Counted from the first letter of the stretch, positions 17,644-27,196 are shown. The stretch is DNA of 64,000 nucleotides from Luteolibacter arcticus (GCF_025950235.1 NZ_JAPDDT010000001.1:558001-622000), one strand, 5' to 3'. The notes: a model not told the origin generated them from the letters alone. Numbers and translations are program-made.

Positions 17644-17866
17644 GGTCGCGTAACGACCAAGGATGGTAGCCGTGAGTTTCAACCCACGGTTTGAGCGAAG
17701 CCGTGAATGGCGTCGCGTAGCGACGAAGGAATCCAAGCGATGCGGACCCATTTCACGAGACGGCTTTTCCGGCGATAGTTCCGGTGTCGCTCTGCGACAC
17801 GGTCGGTGCCCGCGTCTGGTCCATGGGCTGAAGCCCATGGCTACCGTCCTTGACCGCTACGCGGTC
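17644..17866. repeat. Cluster of six short perfect or near-perfect hairpins
   Basis: Six palindromes stand in a row in the 270-bp gap between two convergent genes. They lie at 17644-17658 (GGTCG/CGACC), 17670-17689 (CCGTGaGTT/AACcCACGG), 17711-17725 (CGTCGC/GCGACG), 17784-17800 (GTGTCGC/GCGACAC), 17821-17840 (CCATGGGCT/AGCCCATGG) and 17852-17866 (GACCGC/GCGGTC). Several have a three-base loop flanked by GC. The look is of REP/BIME-type interspersed elements. No protein is credible here. Confidence 0.8.
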
Positions 17867-17890
17867 ATAAGGAGGCGGCGCTGTCCTCAC

Positions 17891-20800
17891 TCACACCTCG
17901 TCCCGGTGAAGCCAGCGGAATGACGTGACGCGATAGCGCCGGCCGAAGCTCTGGTTCACTGGTTGAAGCTGGGCGATGACCTTGGTTGGCTCGTCCGCCG
18001 GATCGACAAAGTCGGCACCGCGTTGAACCTCGGCCTCGCACCAGACGCGGGCGAGGATCTTGCCTTCCCCATCGAGGCAATCGCCATAGGCACGGATCAT
18101 GAAAGTGTCGGAGCGTGCGGACAGATAGGGGGCGATCGGCGTGAGGATGTCAGCCTGCTTGACCACGCCCGGGATGCCGTAGGCAGCCGGACCGTTCTCG
18201 GCCTCGGGGAAGGCATAGCCACGACCTTGACCACCGGGATTCGCGGCCCGGCTTCCAGTGTTGTAGGCCTCGTTGATTGAGACGTCCTTGGAGTCCAACG
18301 CGCTCTGGATGGTGCCGGAGCGGGCGAGCGACTTGTCGCTGCCGGGGCGGCGATTGACGAAATCGGCGAGCGACAGGAAGGGACCGCGCTTGCGCACTTC
18401 GCGGACGATCGCCTGCGCTAGCAAGTCGATCTCCTTCTCCGTCAATTCCCGGCGGCCGGTCCATTGCGCGGCATCCAGAATGTCGTCCGCGTCCTCGCCG
18501 TCGGCCAGCTTGTCCTCGGGGCCGAAGAGTGAGACCACCGGCACATCCGTGCTGTCTTTCCTCTCTTCCGATCCGGTGGAGCCGCGGACACTCACCGGTC
18601 GCTGCTTCAATCCGCCAAGCAGGGTCTTCCATGCTTCCACCGAAGTGGAGTTGACGTTGAACATGCCATCGACGGAAAGCAGCGCGGCGATCTTCTGGGC
18701 GGCGGCGGCCGACGGGTTGTTGCCGGAGAAAAGCAGGGCGAGCACCTCGTCCGGCTGTTGACCGGCGAGGGCGGGTTGGTAGCGCGAGTTCGGCAGCGGC
18801 TTTTCGCCGTTGAGGAATTCGGTCGCCACCTGCTTTTGGGGTCGCTTGTTAGAGAAGGCGGGCGCGGTTTGCGGAGCGATGCCGGACAGGAACCAATCGT
18901 CCCACAACGCTTGGTTGGCCAAATACGAATGGTCTGCCAGCGGGCGCGGGCCGCCCAGCGACGACGAGGTCTTTTCCGCCGGGATCACGGATGGAGCAGC
19001 GGAGTTGCCAATGGCATGGCTGATCTGTGGCAGCAGCGGCGTGCTGCTGAAGAGTCCGGAGGTGGACCCGGTGAAGCCATTGGCGAAGGCATGCTGGAAA
19101 GCAGCCAGGGAGTGGATCGGCTCGCGCGGAATGGTGTGGGTGGTCACGCTGCCGGTGCCGATATCGCGCGTCCAGCCACCACCGAAATAGCCGCCGCCAT
19201 TGAGGCTCACCTCGAAGTTGCGGTTCTTCCAAGAGTTCAGCGGCTCGATGTGAACCTCGTAGGGCATTACTTCCATTTCATCGGAAGTGAGCGTCTGGAA
19301 GTCGATGCGCGGGGCTTTCGGATTGAAGCGAGTCAGGAAGCGCCCGGTGCGGTCCGCTCCCAACTCGGTCTTCACGCCGTAGGAAAAGACCATGATCGGT
19401 TCCTTGCGGCCGGCGAGCTGCGAGAAGGTGAGCGGACGGGTGTCGGACGGTTGGATCTTGCTGAAGAACTCCGGCTTCTGTGCCGCGGTGATGCGCTCGG
19501 CGGGAAGGCCGTCCTTGCCGTCGATCATCACCCCGCCGAGGCCCGCGGACTCGCCGAGACTCGTGCGATCCTCCTTGTAGAACCAATCGTTTGCCGTGAG
19601 GAACCAGGTCGCGGTGCCTTGGGACTGCTCACTGTTCGGCGTGACCTCGTAGCGGATGGTCTCGCTGCCGGCGGTCTCAATGAACTTGCCGGTGCTGTCC
19701 TTGATGTCGATGGCGATACCGCCGCCATTGTTCCAGCCTGCCTCTCCGTCGATGTAGTTCAGGCCGGGGTTGAAGTTCTTGATCGCCGTGTTCGGGCCTT
19801 GGGAAATCAGCACCACTTCGCCGGGACGCATCGCCAACGGCTTGGCCTTGCCGACTGTCAGGGTCAGGTAGTTGTGGCTGCCCACGATGTTTTTCAGGCT
19901 CACCGTCATGGCCCCGCTAGGCCGGGTGATCTTCAGGTCGTAGGGGAGCTGCCAGAACTTCACCGAGTTGTAGGCCGGGGTGACTACGACCGGGACGTCC
20001 AGCGGATTCCAAAGCGCAACGATCGGATCGACGACCAAGGCGAGGCGATTGACCGTCTGGCCGGCGGCGTTCTTCACGCTGCGGGCGTGAAACGACAGCA
20101 CCGTCTGGACATTGATGTAGGTGGGCTGCTTGAAGAGGTTCTCGGGATCGGTATTGAGCGAGGAGAGATTCTCCGCGACCTGCAGGTAGGGCGTTTTGTT
20201 GCCGATGCTGCCGCCGGTGGTGTAGGCGGCGCGGGTGCCGGTCTTAAACTCTTTCCAGGAGTTGTAGTAGAGCCATAGCTCCGCTTCGTTGATGCCTTTC
20301 TGGCCGCCGACGGTGTAGAGTGCGTTCTGCGGCGCGGAGGACTGCGGCTTTTCAAGGTGGAAGGACAAATCCTTGCGGAAGCCACCGCCGCGCACATTGG
20401 TCAGCAGCCCCGAGCTTGAGGCGGCCAGATCGTGGAAGAGCGGGCGTGGGGATTGAGGCTTGTCGGCGAGGAACGCGGCCTGTTGCCAGCCGGTGACCTT
20501 GGTGGATCGCGCGTCGTTGCCGGTGAGAGCGGCGAAGGGCTTGCTATCGGCGGTGGACGCCCACTCGACGGCGTTTCGCGGTGAGGAAAGCAGCGTCTGA
20601 CGGGTGGCGGCCAAGTCGGCAGGCTCGGTCAGCTCCGGATGGGCGAGCGCGGCTTTGACCCCTTGGTCGCCGACCCACCATGCATGCCGGCCTTGGATTC
20701 CGCCGGACTTCTCGCCGATCACCAATGGAGCCACCACGCGATGGTCGATGGCTGCGCCGAGCGTGCCCTCGCCGACGAGTTCCGTCGTCCCATTGCTGCT

Positions 20801-21301
20801 GGTCCCCTTGGCTTCTTCAATGGAGGAAAGGTTGGCCGGATCTCCCGACACGAGCCAGCGCCGGAAGGTCGGCGTGGGGCGGGTGGTGGAAGAAGTGTCC
20901 CAGGCATCATAAACGCCGGTCCAGTGCCGGCGGCCTTCCGCAGCGGCAGAGGTGTCGCCATCGCCGCCCTCGGCAAGTTGGTCGGCCGTGGTGGTGATCC
21001 GCTGGTCGGGGCCGGTCTGTTTCTGGAGTTCGCCGATTGCCAATGCGAGCGCCATGCGGGCATTGGAGCGAGCCACCGCCATGGCTTCTCCGTGGCTCGC
21101 TGACCGCATGCCGATCGTGGAAAGGCTCAGCAGCCCGATTGCCAGCACCGTGAGCAACACCATGAGTGACAGTGACACCACCAGTGCGAAGCCCCGACGG
21201 GCGACGCCGTGCGAGGAACCCAATAGACTCGCACGGCGTCTTTTTCTCCCGTCAGACCTCGATGGGGAAACCGGAAAAAGGCAAAAGCGGCGACACTTCA
21301 T
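17891..21301 (-). CDS. Large pilin-like protein, Verru_Chthon cassette protein A-like
   Basis: The 1136-residue protein has a pre-pilin-like N-terminus. A basic leader ends in RRGFALVVSLSLMVLLTVLAIGLLSLSTIGM (about residues 35-65), a single hydrophobic helix as in PilX-type minor pilins. A very large, Ser/Thr/Gly-rich extracytoplasmic domain follows. This architecture matches the Verru_Chthon cassette A family known from Verrucomicrobiota, where it normally sits with three other pseudopilin-like genes (B, C, D). None of those is present here. Role unknown; surface or type II/IV pilus-like secretion is suspected. The first ATG was taken as start. Confidence 0.75.
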   Translation of the reverse strand: MKCRRFCLFPVSPSRSDGRKRRRASLLGSSHGVARRGFALVVSLSLMVLLTVLAIGLLSLSTIGMRSASHGEAMAVARSNARMALALAIGELQKQTGPDQRITTTADQLAEGGDGDTSAAAEGRRHWTGVYDAWDTSSTTRPTPTFRRWLVSGDPANLSSIEEAKGTSSNGTTELVGEGTLGAAIDHRVVAPLVIGEKSGGIQGRHAWWVGDQGVKAALAHPELTEPADLAATRQTLLSSPRNAVEWASTADSKPFAALTGNDARSTKVTGWQQAAFLADKPQSPRPLFHDLAASSSGLLTNVRGGGFRKDLSFHLEKPQSSAPQNALYTVGGQKGINEAELWLYYNSWKEFKTGTRAAYTTGGSIGNKTPYLQVAENLSSLNTDPENLFKQPTYINVQTVLSFHARSVKNAAGQTVNRLALVVDPIVALWNPLDVPVVVTPAYNSVKFWQLPYDLKITRPSGAMTVSLKNIVGSHNYLTLTVGKAKPLAMRPGEVVLISQGPNTAIKNFNPGLNYIDGEAGWNNGGGIAIDIKDSTGKFIETAGSETIRYEVTPNSEQSQGTATWFLTANDWFYKEDRTSLGESAGLGGVMIDGKDGLPAERITAAQKPEFFSKIQPSDTRPLTFSQLAGRKEPIMVFSYGVKTELGADRTGRFLTRFNPKAPRIDFQTLTSDEMEVMPYEVHIEPLNSWKNRNFEVSLNGGGYFGGGWTRDIGTGSVTTHTIPREPIHSLAAFQHAFANGFTGSTSGLFSSTPLLPQISHAIGNSAAPSVIPAEKTSSSLGGPRPLADHSYLANQALWDDWFLSGIAPQTAPAFSNKRPQKQVATEFLNGEKPLPNSRYQPALAGQQPDEVLALLFSGNNPSAAAAQKIAALLSVDGMFNVNSTSVEAWKTLLGGLKQRPVSVRGSTGSEERKDSTDVPVVSLFGPEDKLADGEDADDILDAAQWTGRRELTEKEIDLLAQAIVREVRKRGPFLSLADFVNRRPGSDKSLARSGTIQSALDSKDVSINEAYNTGSRAANPGGQGRGYAFPEAENGPAAYGIPGVVKQADILTPIAPYLSARSDTFMIRAYGDCLDGEGKILARVWCEAEVQRGADFVDPADEPTKVIAQLQPVNQSFGRRYRVTSFRWLHRDEV

Positions 21302-21413
21302 GGTTAGGGATCGGTTGTTCGAAAATCGGCATGAAAACCGACATCCGGTGTCACTTTGCCCGCGAGTGTATCGACAGGGTAGTCGGCAAAACTGCCGATA
21401 GGTTGTAGGACAA

Positions 21414-21443
21414 CTAGAGCGCCCTCAACATTTCCAATGCCTC
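21414..21443 (-). pseudogene. Relic of an mfd 3' end
   Basis: On the minus strand these 30 bases read EALEMLRAL followed by TAG, exactly the last nine residues of the Mfd protein encoded next door (ending at 21914). Nearly every codon differs by a synonymous change. It stands just after the NADAR gene, on the far side from mfd, in the roughly 160-bp gap up to the pilin-like gene. A second, displaced mfd terminus is the simplest reading. Nothing else was seen in the gap. Confidence 0.6.
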
Positions 21444-21462
21444 ATATTCAATCCGCTGGAAT

Positions 21463-21912
21463 TCACCGTGACTTAGCGGAGAGCTTTTCCCGAAGTTCCA
21501 TGAGCAGCCTGCCGAGCATGTTCTTGCCGGTGCCGTCGCCGCCATCGCCCCAGTAGGAATCGTTGCCAGTATGCTCGACGAGTTTGGCAGTGCCGGTGGA
21601 GAGAAGCAGTTCCTTCAGCTCCGCATGCTGGGCGAACTTGGCTTCCAGTGCCTGGCGCATGATGCCGACCTTCACGGCTTCCCAGTCCTTGCGGAGCTTC
21701 TTCTTCCGGTCGCGGCCGAGTCTGGCCGCCAGCATCGGCGAGTTGGCCCTGCGGACTTCTTCGCGGTCGGCGGGATTCTCAAACTTCTGGGCTTGGAAGT
21801 AATGCTCCGAGGTTGGCCACTTCTTCTTGCCGAGGGTGATCGGGTAGGCGGAGAAGTTGGAGAACTCGCCGTAGCGATCGCCGACGCTGTAGAAATGGAT
21901 GGGTTCGGCCAT
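21463..21912 (-). CDS. NADAR-family (YbiA-like) protein
   Basis: The 149-residue protein carries the NADAR fold. YbiA-like members act as N-glycosidases on early riboflavin-pathway intermediates; other members act in ADP-ribose metabolism. Motifs are YGEFSNFSAYPI near the start, WPTSEHYFQAQKF, and the C-terminal GNDSYWGDGGDGTGKNMLGRLLMELRE. The start codon follows the mfd stop by one base, so it is probably co-transcribed with mfd. A remnant of an mfd end lies directly downstream, which suggests the gene arrived by insertion at the mfd terminus. Confidence 0.9.
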   Translation of the reverse strand: MAEPIHFYSVGDRYGEFSNFSAYPITLGKKKWPTSEHYFQAQKFENPADREEVRRANSPMLAARLGRDRKKKLRKDWEAVKVGIMRQALEAKFAQHAELKELLLSTGTAKLVEHTGNDSYWGDGGDGTGKNMLGRLLMELREKLSAKSR

Positions 21913-21913
21913 A

Positions 21914-24900
21914 TCAAAGTGCCCGTAGCATCTCCAACGCTTCGTGGAGCTTATCCCGCGTGCCGGTCGAGATCAGCCGTGGGAAACGGGTCCCCTCCAG
22001 CATGATATAATCGCCGCCCCGCTGAAGCATCAGCCGCTGGCCCTTGATCTCCACCGAAGCCACGCCTTTGCCGGCGGCGACCAGCCGGATGCGGCCGACG
22101 GTGATCAGATTCTCCGCCGGTTCCGGCAGGCGGCCGAACCGATCGCGCCAGCGCGCTTCCATTTGGTCGAGGTCGTTCTCCACCATGCTCTCGGCCAGCT
22201 CGCGGTAGGCGCTGACGCGGAGTTGCGTTTCATCGAGCCACCCGCTCGGCAGATAGGCGGGTAGCAGCGGCCCGTCGCCGGAACCCCGGGCAAATTCCGT
22301 TTCGGAGAAGGCCACGAAGTCGCTGCGGAAGGTCGCATCGACGCGGGCCTTCGGAGTCTTTCCCTGCAAGCGGTCCACCGATTGACGCAGGAGCTGGCAG
22401 TAGAGGTCGAAGCCGACCGCCGCGATGTGGCCGCTTTGCCTGGTCCCTAACAGATTGCCCGCGCCGCGGATCTCAAGGTCGCGCATGGCGATCTTGAAGC
22501 CGGAGCCGAGGGCGGTGTACTGCTTGATCGCGTGGATGCGCTTCCGTGCATCACCGGCGGTGATGAAGTCGCGCGGCAGCAGCAGGATGGCGTAGGCCTT
22601 TTCTCCCGCGCGGCCAACCCGGCCGCGGAGCTGATAGAGATCGGCGAGGCCGAAGCGGTCGGCGCGATCGATCAGGATCGTGTTCGCGTTCGGGATGTCG
22701 ATGCCGGTCTCGATGATCGTGGTCGCGAGCAGGATGTCCGCTTCGCCGTGGACGAAGTTCCGCATCACCACCTCCAGCTCATCCTTTTCCATCTGGCCGT
22801 GGCCGACGAGAATGCGCGCTTCCGGCACGAGCTCCTGGAGCTTCTTGCGCATCATCTCGATGCTCTTCACCCGGTTGTGCAGGAAGAAGACTTGCCCGCC
22901 ACGCTTCATCTCCCGGAGGATGGCGTCGCGGATGATGCGTTCGTCGTACTGCACCACGCTGGTGTGGACGGGCACCCTGTTAGGCGGCGGCGTGTCGATG
23001 GTGGACATGTCGCGCGCGCCCATCAGTGCCATGTAGAGTGTCCGCGGGATCGGCGTGGCGGACAGCGTCATCACGTCGATGCTGCGGAAGAGCTCCTTGA
23101 ACTTCTCCTTGTGCTTCACGCCGAAGCGCTGCTCCTCATCGACCACCGCGAGGCCGAGGTTCTTGAAATGCACGTCGCCGGAAATCAGGCGATGGGTGCC
23201 AATGACGATGTCGACCGAGCCATCGGCGAGGCCTTGGATGGTCTCCCGGATTTCACTGGGAGTGCGGAAGCGATTGAGCAAATCGACGCGGATCGGGTAG
23301 TCGCTCATTCGCTCGCGGAAGGTCCGCCAGTGTTGCTCGGCGAGCACCGTGGTCGGCACCAGCACCGCGACCTGCATTCCGCCGGTGGCTGCCTTGAAGG
23401 CCGCGCGGATCGCAACCTCGGTCTTGCCAAAGCCGACGTCACCGCAGATCAGGCGATCCATCGGCTTGGCCGATTCCATGTCGCGTTTCGATTGTTCGAT
23501 CGCGCGGCGCTGGTCGGGCGTCTCGGTGTAGTGGAATGAATTCTCGAACTCCCACATCCAACGTGAGTCCGGCGGGTGGGGGATGCCGGGCTCGGCTTGG
23601 CGCTCGGCCTGTATGCGCAAAAGCTGCGCGGCGTAATCGAGGATCGATTTCTCGGCGCTCTTGCGGATGTTCTTCCACGCGGCTCCGCCGAGCTTGTTCA
23701 GATCGGGTGTCTTGCCACCGAGGCCGACGTATTTCGCGACCAGATGGGCCTGGTCGATCGGCACCGCGAGCATCCCGCCGTCCTTGTATTCAATGGTGAT
23801 TTCCTCGCCGCTTTCCCCGGGCGCGATCCCGCGGAACCGGCCGATGCCGTATTCGTAATGAACGACCAGATCACTCTCCTGGATGTCATCGAGCGATGCT
23901 CGCGCGGTGAGGATGCGGCGCGTCTCCTGGCGGCTGCGTTTGAGGGTACCGGGCGTGCGATAGCGGCCGAAGAGCTCGCTGGAAGAAAGCACCGCCATGC
24001 GTGCGGCCGGGACGGTGAAGCCCTGGACCAATTCACCGCGCAGGCGGATGACGTCGGCCACCGACTCGTGGCCCGCGAGCTCGATGAAGCGCTCCTCCTC
24101 GCCCTTGTTAGAAAACACGATCCCCATTTGCCAGCCCTGCGAGCGCCACTCGTCGAGCTGGTCGAAGAAGCTCTGGCGGCGGGATTGCTCCAGCACGAAG
24201 TCGCCGGCTTCGAAGCTGCCGAGCGGGCTGCCAAAGCAGGCGGTGGAGAAGTCCTCCTCGCCGACGCTGTTAGACGCGCCGGAAAGAATGCGGACGTCGG
24301 CCTCGATATCCGCGTCCTCGAAGGCGATGCGCACGTCGCCCTTTCGAACATAGTCGGCGACCGTGGCCTCCAGCTCCGGCTCGGCGAGCAACAACTCGGC
24401 CTGCGCCAGCTTGCCGACCGACGCCTGGGTATCGACGTCAAACTCACGCAGCGAATCGACCTCGTCGCCGAAGAACTCGAGCCGCAGCGGCCGGCCGCCT
24501 TGCCACGGGAAAACATCGAGGATGCCGCCGCGCACGGCGAACTGGCCGCGGCCCTGCACGGTGGTCACGCGGTCGTAACCGTGGGCCGAAAGCTTGGCAG
24601 AGAGGTCCAAGGGATCTGCCCCGGCACCCTGCTTCACCACCAGGCGACTGCCTGCCAACTCGGCCGGTGAGGGGGCTCCTTGTGAAAATGCTTCCGCGCC
24701 GCAGAGGATCACACAGGCATCGCGCTGGGCGGCGGTATCGAGCACTTCAAGGCGCAGGGCCGCCGATTCAGGATCGGCAAGCTGGCCGCCTTCCAGCTCG
24801 ACTGGCATTTCCGGCAGGTCGGCCGCATCGATGCCCCACAGGTCCAGTTCCGCGGCGAGCCGCTCGCGCTGCCGCGGCGCATCGCAGACCAGCCACAGGC

Positions 24901-25087
24901 GCATCTTCTTGGCTCCAGTTAGATGCCGGCAAACCACCGCTGCGAGCCAAGAGTGGGCGGCCTCATCGGCGTGATCGAACACGACGCCTCCCGCACCCGA
25001 GACCGCGAGGGTCAGGCGCTGCGCAAAGTCCGGCTGCCCGATTGCCCGCTGCAGCCAGTCGGTGGAGTCGTCCGCCTTGCGGGGCAC
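21914..25087 (-). CDS. mfd: Transcription-repair coupling factor
   Basis: Mfd pushes stalled RNA polymerase off damaged DNA and recruits UvrA. The 1057-residue protein is a little shorter than the E. coli one (1148). The UvrB-like N-terminal part includes RVTTVQGRGQFAVRGGILDVFPW. The RNA-polymerase interaction domain contains DLVVHYEYGIGRFRGI. The helicase has GDVGFGKTEVAIRAAFKA (Walker A) and DEEQRFG, then ATTIIETGIDIPNANT and QLRGRVGRAGEKAYA, and a C-terminal TRCF domain. The frame opens with a GTG at 25087. The NADAR gene follows it. Confidence 0.97.
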   Translation of the reverse strand: MPRKADDSTDWLQRAIGQPDFAQRLTLAVSGAGGVVFDHADEAAHSWLAAVVCRHLTGAKKMRLWLVCDAPRQRERLAAELDLWGIDAADLPEMPVELEGGQLADPESAALRLEVLDTAAQRDACVILCGAEAFSQGAPSPAELAGSRLVVKQGAGADPLDLSAKLSAHGYDRVTTVQGRGQFAVRGGILDVFPWQGGRPLRLEFFGDEVDSLREFDVDTQASVGKLAQAELLLAEPELEATVADYVRKGDVRIAFEDADIEADVRILSGASNSVGEEDFSTACFGSPLGSFEAGDFVLEQSRRQSFFDQLDEWRSQGWQMGIVFSNKGEEERFIELAGHESVADVIRLRGELVQGFTVPAARMAVLSSSELFGRYRTPGTLKRSRQETRRILTARASLDDIQESDLVVHYEYGIGRFRGIAPGESGEEITIEYKDGGMLAVPIDQAHLVAKYVGLGGKTPDLNKLGGAAWKNIRKSAEKSILDYAAQLLRIQAERQAEPGIPHPPDSRWMWEFENSFHYTETPDQRRAIEQSKRDMESAKPMDRLICGDVGFGKTEVAIRAAFKAATGGMQVAVLVPTTVLAEQHWRTFRERMSDYPIRVDLLNRFRTPSEIRETIQGLADGSVDIVIGTHRLISGDVHFKNLGLAVVDEEQRFGVKHKEKFKELFRSIDVMTLSATPIPRTLYMALMGARDMSTIDTPPPNRVPVHTSVVQYDERIIRDAILREMKRGGQVFFLHNRVKSIEMMRKKLQELVPEARILVGHGQMEKDELEVVMRNFVHGEADILLATTIIETGIDIPNANTILIDRADRFGLADLYQLRGRVGRAGEKAYAILLLPRDFITAGDARKRIHAIKQYTALGSGFKIAMRDLEIRGAGNLLGTRQSGHIAAVGFDLYCQLLRQSVDRLQGKTPKARVDATFRSDFVAFSETEFARGSGDGPLLPAYLPSGWLDETQLRVSAYRELAESMVENDLDQMEARWRDRFGRLPEPAENLITVGRIRLVAAGKGVASVEIKGQRLMLQRGGDYIMLEGTRFPRLISTGTRDKLHEALEMLRAL

Positions 25088-25237
25088 GCGTTTTCCCTAA
25101 CCGGCATTTGCCATTGTCCAAGCCCGAAACGGCGATCTCCCGCCCAGGTGTCGATTTCGCCACGTAAAACCACGCCCGCATCGTTCGGGGCGCGTGCTAC
25201 ACCCACGGTGCGGATTGTTTGAAACTCCTGACTATCC

Positions 25238-27196
25238 ATGAGAATTGACATTGTTACCGACACCTTCGCTCCGGACGTAAATGGCGTGGCCATGACGCTC
25301 GGCCGGATCTGCGACGGCCTGCGCAGCCGCGGGCACCTCGTTCACGTCATCCGCACCGGTGAGGGCGGGGGACGTGGCGAAACCATCGCGGCGTCGCTGC
25401 CGCTGCCGGGATACAAGGAAGTCCGGGTCGGTCTGCCCGGTCCCTTCAGGCTCCGCAAGCGCTGGACCAAGCGCCGGCCAGATGCCGTCTATGTCGCCAC
25501 AGAGAGCCCGCTCGGCAGCTCGGCGATCAAGACCGCCAACGCGCTTGAGATCCCGGTGGCCGCCGGTTTCCACACGAATTTCCACCAGTACATGGAGCAG
25601 TATCGCCTCGGCGGTCTTCAACCGGCCGCCATGGCCTACCTGAAGAAAGTCCACAGCCGGGCAAACCTCACCATGGCGCCCACCCGCGATGTCGTGGACA
25701 TGCTCGTGCGCGAAGGATTCCAGAACGTCCGCCTGCTCGGTCGTGGGGTGGATACGGAACTCTTCCATCCGGCAAAGCGCGACACCGCCCTGCGCGCCTC
25801 GTGGGGTGCTCGCGATGGTTCGCCAGTGGCGATTGTCGTCGGCCGCGTCGCGGCGGAGAAGAACCTGCCCTTCGCCATGGAGTGCTTCCGGAAAATGCGC
25901 GAGCGCGTGCCTGATCTCGCCTGCGTGGTGGTCGGCGATGGACCGCTGCGGGAAAAGCTCCAGGGGGAGCACCCCTTCGTCCACTTCGCCGGCGTGCAGA
26001 CCGGTGAGGACCTCGCCCGCCACTATGCCTCCGCCGATATCCTGCTTTTCCCGAGCGAGACCGAGACCTTTGGCAATGTCTTGCTGGAGGGAATGGCCAG
26101 CGGTCTGGTCACCGTCAGCCAGGACTACGCGGCCTCGGGGCGCCATGTCGCCCATGACCGGAACGGCTTGAAGGCTCCGAAGAGCGACCAGGGCGCCTAC
26201 CTCGGCGAATGCTTTGCCGCCTTGCACCGTTGGCGGGACGATTCTTTTCGGGGCGAAGCCCGCGTCACCACCGAGAGCCTGGGCTGGGGCCAGGTGGTCG
26301 AGTCGTTCGAGAACCACTTGCAGGAAGCCTGCGAGTCCCGCGGTCCAGTCACTCTCACGCTCAAGGAAAAGAGCAAGCGGCCGAAGCGGACCTTCCGCAC
26401 GATCTTCATCTCGGACGTCCACCTCGGCACCGAAGACGCCAAGGTCCATGAGGTGATCGACTTCCTCAAGCACACCCGCTGCGAGAAACTCGTGCTCAAC
26501 GGCGACATCATCGACGGCTGGGCCCTCAAGCGCGGCGCGAAATGGCGCAAGCGCCACAGCCGCTTCATCCGCACCGTCCTCAAGAAGATGGAGAAGGACG
26601 ACACCGAGGTCATCTACCTGCGCGGCAATCACGACGACATCCTCGACCGCTTCCTTCCACTCGGATTCGGCAGGCTTCAATTCGTGAAAGAGCACATCCA
26701 CCACGGGGTCGATGGCAAACGTTTCCTGGTGGTCCACGGCGACGGCTTCGACAGCGTCTCTACCAACCACAAGTGGATCGCGGTGCTGGGAGCGGTCGGC
26801 TATGACCTGTTGCTCAAGGTAAACCGCGTCTACAACAAGTATCGCGCCTGGCGTGGCAAGGAATACTACTCGGTGAGCAAGGCCATCAAGGCCAAGGTCA
26901 AATCGGCGGTGAACTTCGTCGGCGAGTATGAGCAGCAGCTCCAGGAGCTGGCGCGGAAAAAGCATTGCGACGGCATCATCTGCGGTCACATCCACACGCC
27001 CGAGGACAAGCAGGTCGGAGAGATCCGCTACCTGAACTCCGGCGACTGGGTCGAGAGCCTGACCGCCATCGTGGAGCACCACGACGGCCGCCTCGAACTG
27101 ATCCGCCACTCCGAGTTCATGGCTGAGCTTGCATCCGAAGTCCGGCCCGCGCGGATGGCGGCGGCAAACGTCATCGAGATGGAGCTTTCCGCCTGA
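25238..27196 (+). CDS. Fusion: GT4 glycosyltransferase plus LpxH-like metallophosphoesterase
   Basis: The 652-residue protein joins two enzymes. Residues 1 to about 370 form a GT4 glycosyltransferase (IDIVTDTFAPDVNGVAMTL, VGRVAAEKN, LFPSETETFGNVLLEGMASG) of the type that mannosylates or glucosylates diacylglycerol-like lipids. Residues about 385-645 form a calcineurin-like phosphoesterase with all metal motifs: FISDVHLG, NGDIIDGW, GNHDD, VHGDGFD and GHIHTP. The second half resembles UDP-2,3-diacylglucosamine pyrophosphatases. No stop or shift lies between them. A role in envelope lipid synthesis is inferred; the next gene is Lnt-like. Confidence 0.9.
   Translation: MRIDIVTDTFAPDVNGVAMTLGRICDGLRSRGHLVHVIRTGEGGGRGETIAASLPLPGYKEVRVGLPGPFRLRKRWTKRRPDAVYVATESPLGSSAIKTANALEIPVAAGFHTNFHQYMEQYRLGGLQPAAMAYLKKVHSRANLTMAPTRDVVDMLVREGFQNVRLLGRGVDTELFHPAKRDTALRASWGARDGSPVAIVVGRVAAEKNLPFAMECFRKMRERVPDLACVVVGDGPLREKLQGEHPFVHFAGVQTGEDLARHYASADILLFPSETETFGNVLLEGMASGLVTVSQDYAASGRHVAHDRNGLKAPKSDQGAYLGECFAALHRWRDDSFRGEARVTTESLGWGQVVESFENHLQEACESRGPVTLTLKEKSKRPKRTFRTIFISDVHLGTEDAKVHEVIDFLKHTRCEKLVLNGDIIDGWALKRGAKWRKRHSRFIRTVLKKMEKDDTEVIYLRGNHDDILDRFLPLGFGRLQFVKEHIHHGVDGKRFLVVHGDGFDSVSTNHKWIAVLGAVGYDLLLKVNRVYNKYRAWRGKEYYSVSKAIKAKVKSAVNFVGEYEQQLQELARKKHCDGIICGHIHTPEDKQVGEIRYLNSGDWVESLTAIVEHHDGRLELIRHSEFMAELASEVRPARMAAANVIEMELSA

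Noticed and set aside
18758-20278. 506-codon open frame on the plus strand
   Set aside because: It is antisense to the large pilin-like gene. It has no domain signature and shadow-like composition.
25232-27109. 625-codon open frame on the minus strand
   Set aside because: It lies opposite the glycosyltransferase/phosphoesterase fusion, whose motifs are complete. Composition is that of an antisense shadow.
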